This document shows positions 53,705 to 62,213 of a stretch of 64,000 bases of DNA, piece after piece. Below the pieces are notes generated by a model that worked only from the letters and a program-made list of their open reading frames with translations, was not told the DNA's origin and made no database searches. The translations under genes were made by a program, and so were the position numbers. How positions within the stretch are numbered: position 1 is the first letter of the stretch; each line of letters starts with the position of its first letter. The stretch is from NCBI RefSeq assembly GCF_004346035.1, contig NZ_SLZN01000004.1, forward strand, positions 152,754-216,753, read 5' to 3'. This DNA is from Acidomonas methanolica. Lineage in GTDB: Bacteria > Pseudomonadota > Alphaproteobacteria > Acetobacterales > Acetobacteraceae.

Positions 53705-56193
53705 GGAAGAATCTCCTGTGTGGGGTGGATATCCGGCGCGGCCGGCGCGGCGGATTCCGGTCGGTCGGCGAGATTGGTGAGGTTCGGGATCAGGTCGGCA
53801 GCCCAATCGACGCCGCGCGCCTGTAGCCATGCGGCGAGGAAGCCATCGCGGCCGTGTTCGGCGACAATCTGCGCGATGAGCGTCTGGTCGGATTTGGCGG
53901 ATGCGGCGCAGAGCGCGAGGCCGACTTCGGACAGGCCAAGCTCGAACAGGCGATTGCCCCTGCGGCTTTGGCAGTAATAATCCCGCTTGGGCGTGGCCCT
54001 TGCGAGGATTTCGATCTGCCTGTCATTGAGGCCGAAGCGGCGATAGATGGCCGTGATCTGCGGCTCGATGGCGCGCTCGTTCGGCAGCAAGAGCCGCGTC
54101 GGGCAGCTCTCGATGATGGCGGGCGCGATGTTGCTCCCGTCAATGTCGGACAGGCTTTGCGTGGCGAAGATGACGCTGGCGTTCTTCTTGCGCAGCGTTT
54201 TCAACCATTCGCGGAGCTGGCCGGCGAAACCCTCGTCGTCCAGCGCGAGCCAGCCTTCATCGATGATGAGAAGCGTCGGCCGCCCGTCGAGCCGGTCGCC
54301 GATCCGATGGAACAGGTAGGCGAGCACGGCCGGAGCCGCGCCGGTCCCGACCAGCCCCTCGATCTCGAACGCCTGCACGTCCGCCGATCCCAAATGCTCT
54401 GTCTCGGCGTCGAGTAACCGGCCATAGGCCCCACCGACGCAGAACGGCCGGAGCGCCTGTTTCAGATCGTTGGATTGCAGCAGCACGGCAAGGCCGGTGA
54501 TGGTGCGTTCCTCGACGGGGGCCGAGGCCAGCGAAGTCAGCGCCGTCCAAAGATACTCTTTGACCTCGGGCGTGATGGTTAGCCCCTCGCGCATGAGGAT
54601 GGCGGCGATCCAGTCCGCCGCCCATGCGCGTTCATAGGTATCGTGGATGCGGGCAAGCGGCTGGAGCGAAACGGACGTCTCGGCCCCTTCCGTGAGGCCG
54701 CCGCCCAAATCGTGCCAGTCGCCGCCCATGGCGAGCGATGCGGCGCGGATCGAACCGCCGAAGTCGAAGGCAAAGACTTGGCTGGCCTCATAGCGCCGGA
54801 ACTGTAAGGCCATGAGGGCGAGCAGCACGGATTTGCCCGCGCCAGTGGGGCCGACGACAAGGGTATGGCCTACGTCGCCGACATGGAGGCTTAGCCGGAA
54901 CGGGGTTGAGCCTTCGGTCTTTCCAAAGAGCAAAGGGGGCGCACCGAAATGCTCGTCCCGTTCCGGCCCCGCCCACACCGCCGATAGCGGGATCATGTGG
55001 GCGAGATTCAAAGTGCTGATGGGCGGCTGACGGACATTCGCGTAGGCGTGTCCGGGCAGGCTGCCGAGCCATGCATCAACCGCGTTGACGCTCTCGGGCA
55101 TGGCGGTGAAGTCGCGGCCCTGAACGATCTTCTCGACCAGGCGCAGCTTCTCGTCGGCAAGGCGCGGGTCGGCATCCCATACGGTGACGGTCGCCGTGAC
55201 GTAGGCCATGCCCGCCACGTCCGCCCCAAGCTCCTGCAACGCCATGTCGGCGTCGAGCGCCTTGTTGGCGGCGTCGGTGTCCACAAGCGCGGACGCCTCG
55301 TTTGTCATGACCTCTTTCAAGATCGCGGCGACGCTCTTGCGCTTGGCGAACCATTGGCGACGGATGCGGGTCAGCAGCCGGGTTGCATCGGTCTTGTCGA
55401 GCAGGATCGCGCGGGTGCTCCACCGATATGGGAACGGCAGCCGGTTCATTTCGTCGAGCAGGCCCGGCGTCGTCGCGGTCGGGAATCCCACGATGGTCAG
55501 CACGCGCAGATGCGCGTCGCCAAGGCGCGGCTCCAGCCCGCCGGTCAAGGGCTGGTCGGCGAGCAGCGCGTCGAGGTGCATGGGCACCTCGGGCACGCGC
55601 ACACGATGCCGGTTGGTCGAGATGGTGGAATGGAGATAGGTCAGCGTCGCGCCGTCATCCATCCAACGGCACTCGGGCATGAAGCCGTCGAGCAATGCCA
55701 GCACGCGGTCGGTGCGGTCGATGAAGCCGCGCAGGACTTCCCACGGGTCCACCCCCGTTTTCTCCCGGCCCTCGTAGAGCCATGCCTCAGTGCGGGCGGC
55801 TTCCTCGGCCGGGGGCAGCCAGAGGAAGGTGAGGAAGTAGCCGGACACGAAATGCGCGCCCGCTTCCTCGAAACCGGCCTTACGCTCGGCATCGACCAGC
55901 GCCGACGCGGGATCGGGAAAGGTGCTGTCGGGATAGGTGGCGGCTTCGCTGCGCTGCGCCTCGACGAAGATGCTCCAGCCGGAGCCGAGGCGGCGCACGG
56001 CATTGTTGATGCGGCCGGCGACGGCGACTAGCTCGGCCGCGACGGCGGAATCCAGATCGGGACCGCGAAACTTCGCCGTCCTCTGGAAACTGCCGTCCTT
56101 GTTGAGCACAACGCCCTGACCGACCAGCGCGGCCCATGGCAGATAATCAGAGAGGCGCGCGGCGGTGCGGCGGAATTCGGAAAGGTTCATCAT
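53701..56193 (-). CDS. trbE: Conjugal transfer ATPase TrbE (VirB4-like)
   Basis: ATPase powering pilus assembly and substrate transfer. About 830 residues. Walker A VVGPTGAGKSVLLALMALQFRR near residue 455, Walker B LLIIDEGWLALDDEGFAGQL near 650, and ATQSLSDIDGSNIAPAIIESCPTRLLLPNERA downstream are VirB4/TrbE landmarks. Starts MMNLSEFRRT; GAGGG lies 7 nt ahead of the first ATG at 56193, and a longer in-frame start at 56256 overlaps trbD with no site. It lies 10 bp after trbD. Confidence 0.95.
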   Translation of the reverse strand: MMNLSEFRRTAARLSDYLPWAALVGQGVVLNKDGSFQRTAKFRGPDLDSAVAAELVAVAGRINNAVRRLGSGWSIFVEAQRSEAATYPDSTFPDPASALVDAERKAGFEEAGAHFVSGYFLTFLWLPPAEEAARTEAWLYEGREKTGVDPWEVLRGFIDRTDRVLALLDGFMPECRWMDDGATLTYLHSTISTNRHRVRVPEVPMHLDALLADQPLTGGLEPRLGDAHLRVLTIVGFPTATTPGLLDEMNRLPFPYRWSTRAILLDKTDATRLLTRIRRQWFAKRKSVAAILKEVMTNEASALVDTDAANKALDADMALQELGADVAGMAYVTATVTVWDADPRLADEKLRLVEKIVQGRDFTAMPESVNAVDAWLGSLPGHAYANVRQPPISTLNLAHMIPLSAVWAGPERDEHFGAPPLLFGKTEGSTPFRLSLHVGDVGHTLVVGPTGAGKSVLLALMALQFRRYEASQVFAFDFGGSIRAASLAMGGDWHDLGGGLTEGAETSVSLQPLARIHDTYERAWAADWIAAILMREGLTITPEVKEYLWTALTSLASAPVEERTITGLAVLLQSNDLKQALRPFCVGGAYGRLLDAETEHLGSADVQAFEIEGLVGTGAAPAVLAYLFHRIGDRLDGRPTLLIIDEGWLALDDEGFAGQLREWLKTLRKKNASVIFATQSLSDIDGSNIAPAIIESCPTRLLLPNERAIEPQITAIYRRFGLNDRQIEILARATPKRDYYCQSRRGNRLFELGLSEVGLALCAASAKSDQTLIAQIVAEHGRDGFLAAWLQARGVDWAADLIPNLTNLADRPESAAPAAPDIHPTQEILP

Positions 56194-56203
56194 GGCTGCA
56201 CCC

Positions 56204-56488
56204 TCAAACCGCCAAATGACCGGGGATGCGGAGATGCCGCCGCCCGACCTCGACAAAGAGGGGATCGCGCTTTGCCGCCCATACGGCCGCGAAGTGGCCG
56301 ATTGCCCAGATGGCGATGCCGATCAGCCAGAGGCGCAGGCCGAGGCCCACGGCTCCGGCCAGCGTTCCGTTCATGATGGCGATGGCGCGCGGAGCGCCGC
56401 CGAGCAGGATATGTTCGGTCAGCGCCCGGTGAACCGGGACCGTGAAGCCCGGCACGGCGTCCAGTTGCTCGAACGCGACGGCCATCAA
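56204..56488 (-). CDS. trbD: Conjugal transfer protein TrbD (VirB3-like)
   Basis: 94 residues. VPGFTVPVHRALTEHILLGGAPRAIAIMNGTLAGAVGLGLRLWLIGIAIWAIGHFAAVWAAKRDP is a textbook TrbD: a short N-terminus, two membrane helices and a basic end. Its ATG overlaps the trbC stop by 4 bp; trbE follows 10 bp later. Small inner-membrane partner of the TrbE ATPase. Confidence 0.93.
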   Translation of the reverse strand: MMAVAFEQLDAVPGFTVPVHRALTEHILLGGAPRAIAIMNGTLAGAVGLGLRLWLIGIAIWAIGHFAAVWAAKRDPLFVEVGRRHLRIPGHLAV

Positions 56489-56817
56489 ACGAGCGCCCCG
56501 CCGCCGAACGAGAAGAACGACAGGAAGAAGCTCGACGCGGCGAAAGCAATCGACAGGCCGAACACGATCTGGATCAGACGGCGAAAGCCGCCGCTGGTGT
56601 CCCCGAACGCGAGGGTCAGGCCGGTGGCGATGATAATTATCACCGCGATAATTTTTGCGACGGGTCCCTCAATGGACTGAAGGATTTGCTGAAGCGGTTG
56701 CTCCCACGGCATCGACGATCCCGACGCATGGGCGGCCGGGGCGAGCATGAAGCTGATAGCAAGGGTGGATGCGGCGGTCGCGGCGAAGCGATAGCCGCGC
56801 GAAATCGTGCGGATCAT
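56485..56817 (-). CDS. trbC: Conjugal transfer pilin TrbC (VirB2-like)
   Basis: 110 residues. A long basic signal peptide (cut near AAHASG) gives a short hydrophobic pilin: LQQILQSIEGPVAKIIAVIIIIATGLTLAFGDTSGGFRRLIQIVFGLSIAFAASSFFLSFF has two membrane helices flanking GDTSGG. In IncP-type systems such pilins are processed and may be cyclised. Overlaps trbB and trbD by 4 bp each. Confidence 0.93.
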   Translation of the reverse strand: MIRTISRGYRFAATAASTLAISFMLAPAAHASGSSMPWEQPLQQILQSIEGPVAKIIAVIIIIATGLTLAFGDTSGGFRRLIQIVFGLSIAFAASSFFLSFFSFGGGALV

Positions 56818-57797
56818 GAAGATTCTCCTGTGCTGGTTTGGATTGCGGGGGTGATGCGGTAGTCGCCGTCCGGCCTCAGCCCTTCGACGCGGGCAAGCTC
56901 GGCAAGCCGGCGCGCGGAACCGCGCCCGGAAAGGACAGCAACAAGGTCGATTGTCTCGGCGATCAGGGCGCGCGGGACGGTGACGACAGCCTCTTGGATG
57001 AGCTGTTCAAGGCGACGGAGCGCACCGATGCCGGTGCCTGCATGGATGGTGCCGATGCCGCCGGGGTGTCCCGTTCCCCACGCTTTCAGGAGGTCGAGGG
57101 CTTCCGATCCGCGCACCTCGCCGATGGGGATGCGGTCGGGGCGCAGGCGCAGCGAGGAACGCACCAGATCGGAAAGCGTCGCCACGCCGTCTTTCGTCCG
57201 CATCGCCACTAGATTGGGCGCGGCGCATTGCAGCTCGCGCGTATCCTCGATGATGACGACGCGATCCGCCGTCTTCGCCACCTCGGCGAGCAGCGCATTG
57301 GTCAGCGTGGTCTTGCCGGTGCTGGTGCCGCCCGCCACGAGGATATTTGCGCGGGAGGAAACGGCCGCGCGTAACGTCGCGGCCTGATCGGTGGACATGA
57401 TCCCCGCCGCCACATAGTCGTCGAGGCTGAACACGGCGACGGCGGGCTTGCGGATGGCGAAGGTCGGGGCGGCGACCACGGGTGGCAGCAGGCCCTCGAA
57501 TCTTTCGCCAGACTCCGGCAGCTCGGCCGAGATGCGCGGGCTGCGGGCATGAACCTCCGCGCCGACATGATGCGCGACCAGCCGAACGATGCGTTCGCCA
57601 TCGGCGGCGGACAGGCGCTCGCCCGTATCGGAAAGCCCTTCGGACAGGCGGTCGATCCACAACCGCCCGTCCGGGTTCAACATCACCTCGACCACGGCCG
57701 GGTCTTCGAGCAGCCGGGCAATGGCGGGGCCGAGCGCGGTGCGCAACATGCGTGCGCCGCGCGCAATGGCTTCCGGTCTTTGGTGGTTGGTGGTCAT
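56814..57797 (-). CDS. trbB: Conjugal transfer ATPase TrbB (VirB11-like)
   Basis: Hexameric ATPase at the base of the mating channel. 327 residues. Walker [18 protein letters not shown] near residue 155, Asp box [10 protein letters not shown], Walker B/His box [32 protein letters not shown]. 4-bp overlap with trbC. First gene of the trbB-I run; 147 bp separates it from the RHH gene and this gap holds a 19-bp motif shared with the traG upstream region. Confidence 0.95.
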   Translation of the reverse strand: MTTNHQRPEAIARGARMLRTALGPAIARLLEDPAVVEVMLNPDGRLWIDRLSEGLSDTGERLSAADGERIVRLVAHHVGAEVHARSPRISAELPESGERFEGLLPPVVAAPTFAIRKPAVAVFSLDDYVAAGIMSTDQAATLRAAVSSRANILVAGGTSTGKTTLTNALLAEVAKTADRVVIIEDTRELQCAAPNLVAMRTKDGVATLSDLVRSSLRLRPDRIPIGEVRGSEALDLLKAWGTGHPGGIGTIHAGTGIGALRRLEQLIQEAVVTVPRALIAETIDLVAVLSGRGSARRLAELARVEGLRPDGDYRITPAIQTSTGESS

Positions 57798-57917
57798 GTC
57801 GGCCCCGGCTTCTTGCGGGGACGCGACAGGCCATCCCCGGATCGGGGTCGATTAAGAGAGGCCGAAATCTGGCCGGTTCAACAAGTATCTAGCTGCGTGC
57901 GGTGATCGGCGGCGAAC

Positions 57918-57936
57918 GGCGGTAAATAGGATGGGT
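57918..57936 (-). promoter_or_regulatory. 19-bp motif upstream of trbB, shared with traG
   Basis: On the plus strand GGCGGTAAATAGGATGGGT. The same sequence with 2 changes occurs at 60521-60539 ahead of traG. The distances to the starts are 121 and 101 nt and the orientation is the same. It looks like a common promoter or operator for the two transcripts. Confidence 0.5.
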
Positions 57937-57944
57937 CCGAATAC

Positions 57945-58424
57945 TTATTCTTGATCGCCGTTGCTCTCGGACTCGTCCGGCAACGGATCGTCGGGAAGTG
58001 AGTCGAGGTCACGCGACAGCTCTTTGAGGAACCTGTCGCCCGTCGCCAGACGCCGTCCGAGATTCTGCATGAAGCCCTCAAAGCGCTCCGCGCCTTTGGC
58101 GCGGGCAGCGGATTGTGCGGCTCCCGTAAGCGGCGGCGTGAGGGTCATCCAGAAATGGATGAACTGCGCGACCGCCTCGCCAAGGACGGCGAGATCTAGG
58201 TCGAGCGTGTCGATCTGGCGGCCGAGCTTGTCCAAGCGGCGCGACATGGCGGCTTCAAGCTGGTCGGCGGAATCGCCGGACAGGTAGGACATGACCGCCG
58301 CCTCAACGATGGCGGATTTCGAGACATTGCGGCGCAGCGCCACCGAGCGGCGCAGCGCCATCGCCTCGATCTGTGGAATGAGCGCGGGGTCGAAATAGAG
58401 ATTCAGGCGGGTTCTGGTTGCCAT
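57945..58424 (-). CDS. Ribbon-helix-helix (CopG-like) protein of the tra/trb region
   Basis: 159 residues. N-terminal RHH: MATRTRLNLYFDPALIPQIEAMALRRSVALRRNVSKSAIVEAAVMSYL, then a helical C-terminal region with an acidic tail. Proteins of this type follow traG in Tn4371-like elements and are thought to regulate transfer or assist DNA processing. I chose ATG 58424, 8 nt after AGGA; in-frame starts at 58454 are within the traG stop region. It lies 10 bp after traG. Confidence 0.8.
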   Translation of the reverse strand: MATRTRLNLYFDPALIPQIEAMALRRSVALRRNVSKSAIVEAAVMSYLSGDSADQLEAAMSRRLDKLGRQIDTLDLDLAVLGEAVAQFIHFWMTLTPPLTGAAQSAARAKGAERFEGFMQNLGRRLATGDRFLKELSRDLDSLPDDPLPDESESNGDQE

Positions 58425-58434
58425 GGGCGTATCC

Positions 58435-60420
58435 TCAAAGGTCGATTCCATCATCGGGGTTCATCGCCACCTGCCGCGCCACCATCCTCATGCGCTGGCG
58501 CATGGCGCGGGCCTTGGCCGCGTCAACGTCCGGCTCGTCGTCCAGAAACTCGAACTCCTGTTCGGGGGATGGCGGCGGGGCGACGATTTCCTCATGCTCG
58601 GGCAATTCCGGCTCGCGGCGGATGCCCGCATTGGCCGGATCGCCTTCGGCCTCGCTTCCGCACGTCGCGGAACGGCTTTCCGCCGCGACCACGCGGCCGG
58701 ACCAATCATCGGCGGATGGGCTGGGCGCCAGCGGAGCGGCGACCAGATCGGGCGGGGTCAGGATGCGTTCCTGCAATCGCGCATCCTCGAAATAGCGCGC
58801 CTTGATGGCGCGGATCGGCGGCGTGCCCGCGACCATGACGATTTCGTCGGTGGGTGGAAGCTGCATGATTTCGCCCGGCGTGAGCAGCGGCCGGGCCGTC
58901 TCCTGCCGCGACACCATCAAGTGACCTAACCACGGGGCTAGGCGGTGCCCTGCGTAGTTGGTGGAGTCGCGCAGCTCGGTCGCCGTGCCTAATGCGTCTG
59001 AAACACGCTTCGCCGTCCTTTCGTCGTTCGTGGCGAAGCTGACGCGGACGTGGCAGTTGTCGAGGATCGCGTTGTTCGGGCCATAGGCGCGCTCGATCTG
59101 GTTGAGGCTCTGCGCGATCAGGAAGCCTTTGATTCCGTAGCCCGCCATGAAGGCGAGCGCCGATTCAAAGAAATCGAGCCGGCCGAGCGCCGGAAACTCG
59201 TCCAGCATCAATAGCAGCCGATGGCGCTTGCCGGAGGTGGTCAATTCCTCGGTCAACCGCCTGCCGATCTGGTTGAGGATCAGGCGGATAAGCGGCTTTG
59301 TGCGGTTTATGTCGGACGGCGGCACGACAAGGTAGAGCGTGACGGGCTGGCGGCTGCCGACCAGATCGGCAATGCGCCAGTCGCATCGCGCCGTCACCCG
59401 CGCCACCACGGGATCGCGGTAGAGGCCGAGAAACGACATGGCGGTGGAGAGCACGCCCGACCGTTCGTTCTCGGATTTGTTCAACAGCTCGCGGGCCGAC
59501 GACGCGATGACGGGATGAACGCCCGCCTCGCCGAGATGCGGCGTATCCATCATGGCGCGCAAGGTCGCCTCGACCGGACGGCGGGGATCGGACAGGAAGT
59601 TGGCGACGCCCGCCAAGGTCTTGTCCTTCTCCGCATAGAGAACATGCAGGATCGCGCCGACCAGTAGCGAATGGCTGGTCTTTTCCCAATGGTTGCGCTT
59701 GTCGAGACTGCCTTCGGGATCGACCAGAATATCCGCGATGTTCTGCACGTCGCGGACTTCCCATTCCCCCTGCCGCACTTCGAGCAGCGGATTGTAGGCG
59801 GACGATCTGGCGTTCGTGGGATCGAACAGCAGGACGCGGCCATGCTGGGCGCGAAAGCCGGCCGTCAGAGTCCAGTTCTCGCCCTTGATGTCGTGGACAA
59901 TGCAGCTTCCCGGCCATGTCAGCAGCGTGGGTACCACCAGCCCGACACCTTTGCCGCTGCGAGTCGGGGCGAAGCACAACACATGCTCCGGCCCGTCATG
60001 GCGCAGATAGTGCCGGTCGTATCTGCCGAGCACCACGCCATCGGGGCCGAGCAGACCGGCGGCGCGGATTTCGCGATCCTCCGCCCATCGCGCCGAACCA
60101 TAGGTGGCGACGTTGCGCGCCTCCCGCGCCCGGATGATCGACATGAGGATGGCGGCGGCGATGGCGATGAAACCGCCGGACGCCGCGATGATGGCACCTT
60201 CGACGAAGATTGCGGGCGCATAGGCGTCAAACGAAAACCACCACCAGAAGAAGGCCGGCGGATAATAGACCGGCCAGCCCGCCAGCTCGAACCACGGATT
60301 GCCAAGCTGGAGCTGGAAGCGGAGGCGGAACGCCGTCCATTGCGTCGCTGCCCACACCATCACCAGAACGATGGTGAAGACGACAGCGATTTGACCCCAA
60401 AGGATTCGGCCTCCGCGCAA
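58435..60420 (-). CDS. traG: Type IV coupling protein TraG (VirD4-like)
   Basis: Brings the relaxase-DNA complex to the mating channel. 661 residues: two N-terminal membrane helices (ILWGQIAVVFTIVLVMVWAAT; a second near residue 75-120), Walker A FAPTRSGKGVGLVVPTLL, Walker B LLLMLDEFPALGRLDFF and LNQIERAYGPNNAILDNC. Family similarity starts at ILWGQIAVV, so I chose the TTG at 60420 (GGAG is 8 nt upstream). No ATG or GTG fits. A longer in-frame start at 60528 lacks support. Confidence 0.9.
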   Translation of the reverse strand: MRGGRILWGQIAVVFTIVLVMVWAATQWTAFRLRFQLQLGNPWFELAGWPVYYPPAFFWWWFSFDAYAPAIFVEGAIIAASGGFIAIAAAILMSIIRAREARNVATYGSARWAEDREIRAAGLLGPDGVVLGRYDRHYLRHDGPEHVLCFAPTRSGKGVGLVVPTLLTWPGSCIVHDIKGENWTLTAGFRAQHGRVLLFDPTNARSSAYNPLLEVRQGEWEVRDVQNIADILVDPEGSLDKRNHWEKTSHSLLVGAILHVLYAEKDKTLAGVANFLSDPRRPVEATLRAMMDTPHLGEAGVHPVIASSARELLNKSENERSGVLSTAMSFLGLYRDPVVARVTARCDWRIADLVGSRQPVTLYLVVPPSDINRTKPLIRLILNQIGRRLTEELTTSGKRHRLLLMLDEFPALGRLDFFESALAFMAGYGIKGFLIAQSLNQIERAYGPNNAILDNCHVRVSFATNDERTAKRVSDALGTATELRDSTNYAGHRLAPWLGHLMVSRQETARPLLTPGEIMQLPPTDEIVMVAGTPPIRAIKARYFEDARLQERILTPPDLVAAPLAPSPSADDWSGRVVAAESRSATCGSEAEGDPANAGIRREPELPEHEEIVAPPPSPEQEFEFLDDEPDVDAAKARAMRQRMRMVARQVAMNPDDGIDL

Positions 60421-60520
60421 TGCAGGCTCCAGTCGGCAAAAGAAACGGAGCCGATCAGAGAGTAGGCAAAACCGGACAGGCAACAGGAAAGGGGGTGCGG
60501 GAGGGCTACCGGATACTATC

Positions 60521-60539
60521 GGCGGCAAATAGGACGGGT
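60521..60539 (-). promoter_or_regulatory. 19-bp motif upstream of traG, shared with trbB
   Basis: On the plus strand GGCGGCAAATAGGACGGGT, 17 of 19 positions identical to the copy at 57918-57936. It lies 101 nt ahead of the traG start and directly beside the LysR 3' end. Confidence 0.5.
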
Positions 60540-60544
60540 TGCGT

Positions 60545-61504
60545 TCACCGCCATCCGGCCGGGTGATCGCCGCTGCGCAACTGGCCGGGCGAATCGCCGC
60601 AACGCCTCATATTGTTTGCAAGGTTGAGCAGGTTTTTCAGGGTGGCGCTGCGATTGAACGGCGACCAGACGGCGGTGAACGCAACCGGCTCTGGCTCATC
60701 GGCGAAAGGCAGGAAGACGATGCCGGACGTGGGCAGCAGCGCCGTAGCTGCTCCGACGATGGTGATGCCGAAGCCCTGTCCGACCATGGACAGCAGCGCG
60801 CCACGCCCCACGTCGAAGCGCAGGATTGACGGCGCGGGCCAGCGCCCGGCATGGCGCAGCACGATATGGCTATGAACCTGCGGACCTGTGCCGCCATGCC
60901 GGACAAGAAACGTCTCGCCTGCCAGATCGGCCCATGTGACGGCCGACTGCCCGGCGAGTGGATGCCCATCCGGCAGCACGGCAACCAACTGTTCGGTCCA
61001 GATCGGGTGGGTGTGGCAGTCTGGCAGCTCGGGCGTGCCCGCGACAAACACCACGTCCAGCCGGTCGGCGCGAAGCTGCATCACCGCTTCGCGAGCTGTC
61101 CCTTCCGTCATCTCGACTTCAACGCCGGGATGGTCCTCGCGGTATTGGCCGATCAGCTTTGCGAGGAAGCTGTGCGGGATCAGGGCATGGATACCGATAC
61201 GAAGCCGGCCGCTTTCTCCCGCTGCCGCCATGCCGGCGGTCTTCACTGCATGGTCCAGTTGATCGACGCCGGCCGCTATCCGCTCGACGAAGTGGTGTCC
61301 GGCCTCGGTCAGTCGGACGCCGCGCGCGTGACGCTCGAACAGAAGGATACCAAGGTCTTCTTCCAGCGCCTTCACGCGGGCGCTGACGCTGGATTGCGCC
61401 ACGCCGAGCGCATTGGCGGCGTGGCGGAAGTTCAGATATTCGGCGACGGCGAGTGTCTGGATCAGCGATGCGAGGGGGATACGCGATCCGAGCGTGGTCG
61501 GCAT
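60545..61504 (-). CDS. LysR family transcriptional regulator (copy 1)
   Basis: 319 residues. N-terminal LysR HTH (SLIQTLAVAEYLNFRHAANALGVAQSSVSARVKALEEDLGILLFERHARGVRLTEAGHHFV), then a substrate-binding domain (RLRIGIHALIPHSFLAKLI; GGTGPQVHSHIVLRH; GRGALLSMVGQGFGITIVGAATALLP). ATG 61504 is my choice; ATGs at 61525 and 61546 are also in frame and no ribosome-binding site decides. Its C-terminal half is nearly duplicated at 63511-64000. LysR regulators often control the gene divergent from them, here the HxlR gene. Confidence 0.88.
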   Translation of the reverse strand: MPTTLGSRIPLASLIQTLAVAEYLNFRHAANALGVAQSSVSARVKALEEDLGILLFERHARGVRLTEAGHHFVERIAAGVDQLDHAVKTAGMAAAGESGRLRIGIHALIPHSFLAKLIGQYREDHPGVEVEMTEGTAREAVMQLRADRLDVVFVAGTPELPDCHTHPIWTEQLVAVLPDGHPLAGQSAVTWADLAGETFLVRHGGTGPQVHSHIVLRHAGRWPAPSILRFDVGRGALLSMVGQGFGITIVGAATALLPTSGIVFLPFADEPEPVAFTAVWSPFNRSATLKNLLNLANNMRRCGDSPGQLRSGDHPAGWR

Positions 61505-61659
61505 ACCCCATGGGCAACCATCCATCGGTGCTGATCGCCGCCGCATCGCTCAAATGCCACTACAGTGCTTTGTTCCACGCCGTAGCAGACGCAGGTGCTT
61601 GGCTCCCTTAGAATGACGCATTGGATTACCCCTCCTACTATGTCGCCTACTGCGCATAA

Positions 61660-61705
61660 GTGACTTGCATGATGGAAGTTACACCATTATGGATGTGTCA
61701 TGCAA
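61660..61705 (+). promoter_or_regulatory. Candidate operator of the HxlR regulator
   Basis: GTGACTT-N9-AAGTTAC (61660-61682, one imperfect pair) lies just upstream of the HxlR ATG, with TTGCATGA (61665) and TCATGCAA (61698-61705) as a perfect 8-bp dyad around it. HxlR family members commonly bind such dyads in front of their own gene. Confidence 0.5.
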
Positions 61706-62209
61706 CGAACAAGCTTTCTGTCATTCGAGTGTCCCGCAGCCCGAGCGCTGGAAAGCGTCGGTGACTGGTGGAGCATCCTGATCCTGCGAGACGCCTTCCA
61801 AGGGCTTAGCAAATTCGATGAATTCGAGAAGAATCTCGGTATTTCCGCGAACATTTTGGCGAGGCGATTGAAGCATCTCACGGCGGAAGGACTGTTTGAA
61901 AGGCAACGATACAATGATCATCCGCCTCGATTTGAATACGTCCTTACCGACAAGGGGCGAGATTTCTATCCGGTAGCAATCGCCCTGTTCGCATGGGGGA
62001 ACCGGAACCTTGCGCCCAATGAAATAGCCATGCGCCTTGGTGACAAGAAAACCGGACAGGAGAGGACCGCCGTTATCATCGACGCGAATACAGGAGAAGC
62101 AATCACTCCCGAAAACACCGTTCTTCTGGCAGGCCCCGCCGCAACAGAGGAAACGATGCGCGTCATAAATCGCATGAAGCGAATAAGCTCAGAAAAAGAA
62201 ACGGAATAA
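61700..62209 (+). CDS. HxlR family winged-helix regulator
   Basis: 169 residues. HxlR core: CPAARALESVGDWWSILILRDAFQGLSKFDEFEKNLGISANILARRLKHLTAEGLFERQRYNDHPPRFEYVLTDKGRDFYPVAIALFAWG, followed by a C-terminal extension DANTGEAITPENTVLLAGP. The Cys near the N-terminus (residue 11) is common in redox- or electrophile-sensing HxlR proteins. Base composition is clearly lower in G+C than the trb genes. It lies 4 bp ahead of the ketoacyl synthase, one operon. Confidence 0.9.
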   Translation: MQRTSFLSFECPAARALESVGDWWSILILRDAFQGLSKFDEFEKNLGISANILARRLKHLTAEGLFERQRYNDHPPRFEYVLTDKGRDFYPVAIALFAWGNRNLAPNEIAMRLGDKKTGQERTAVIIDANTGEAITPENTVLLAGPAATEETMRVINRMKRISSEKETE

Positions 62210-62213
62210 TCCA

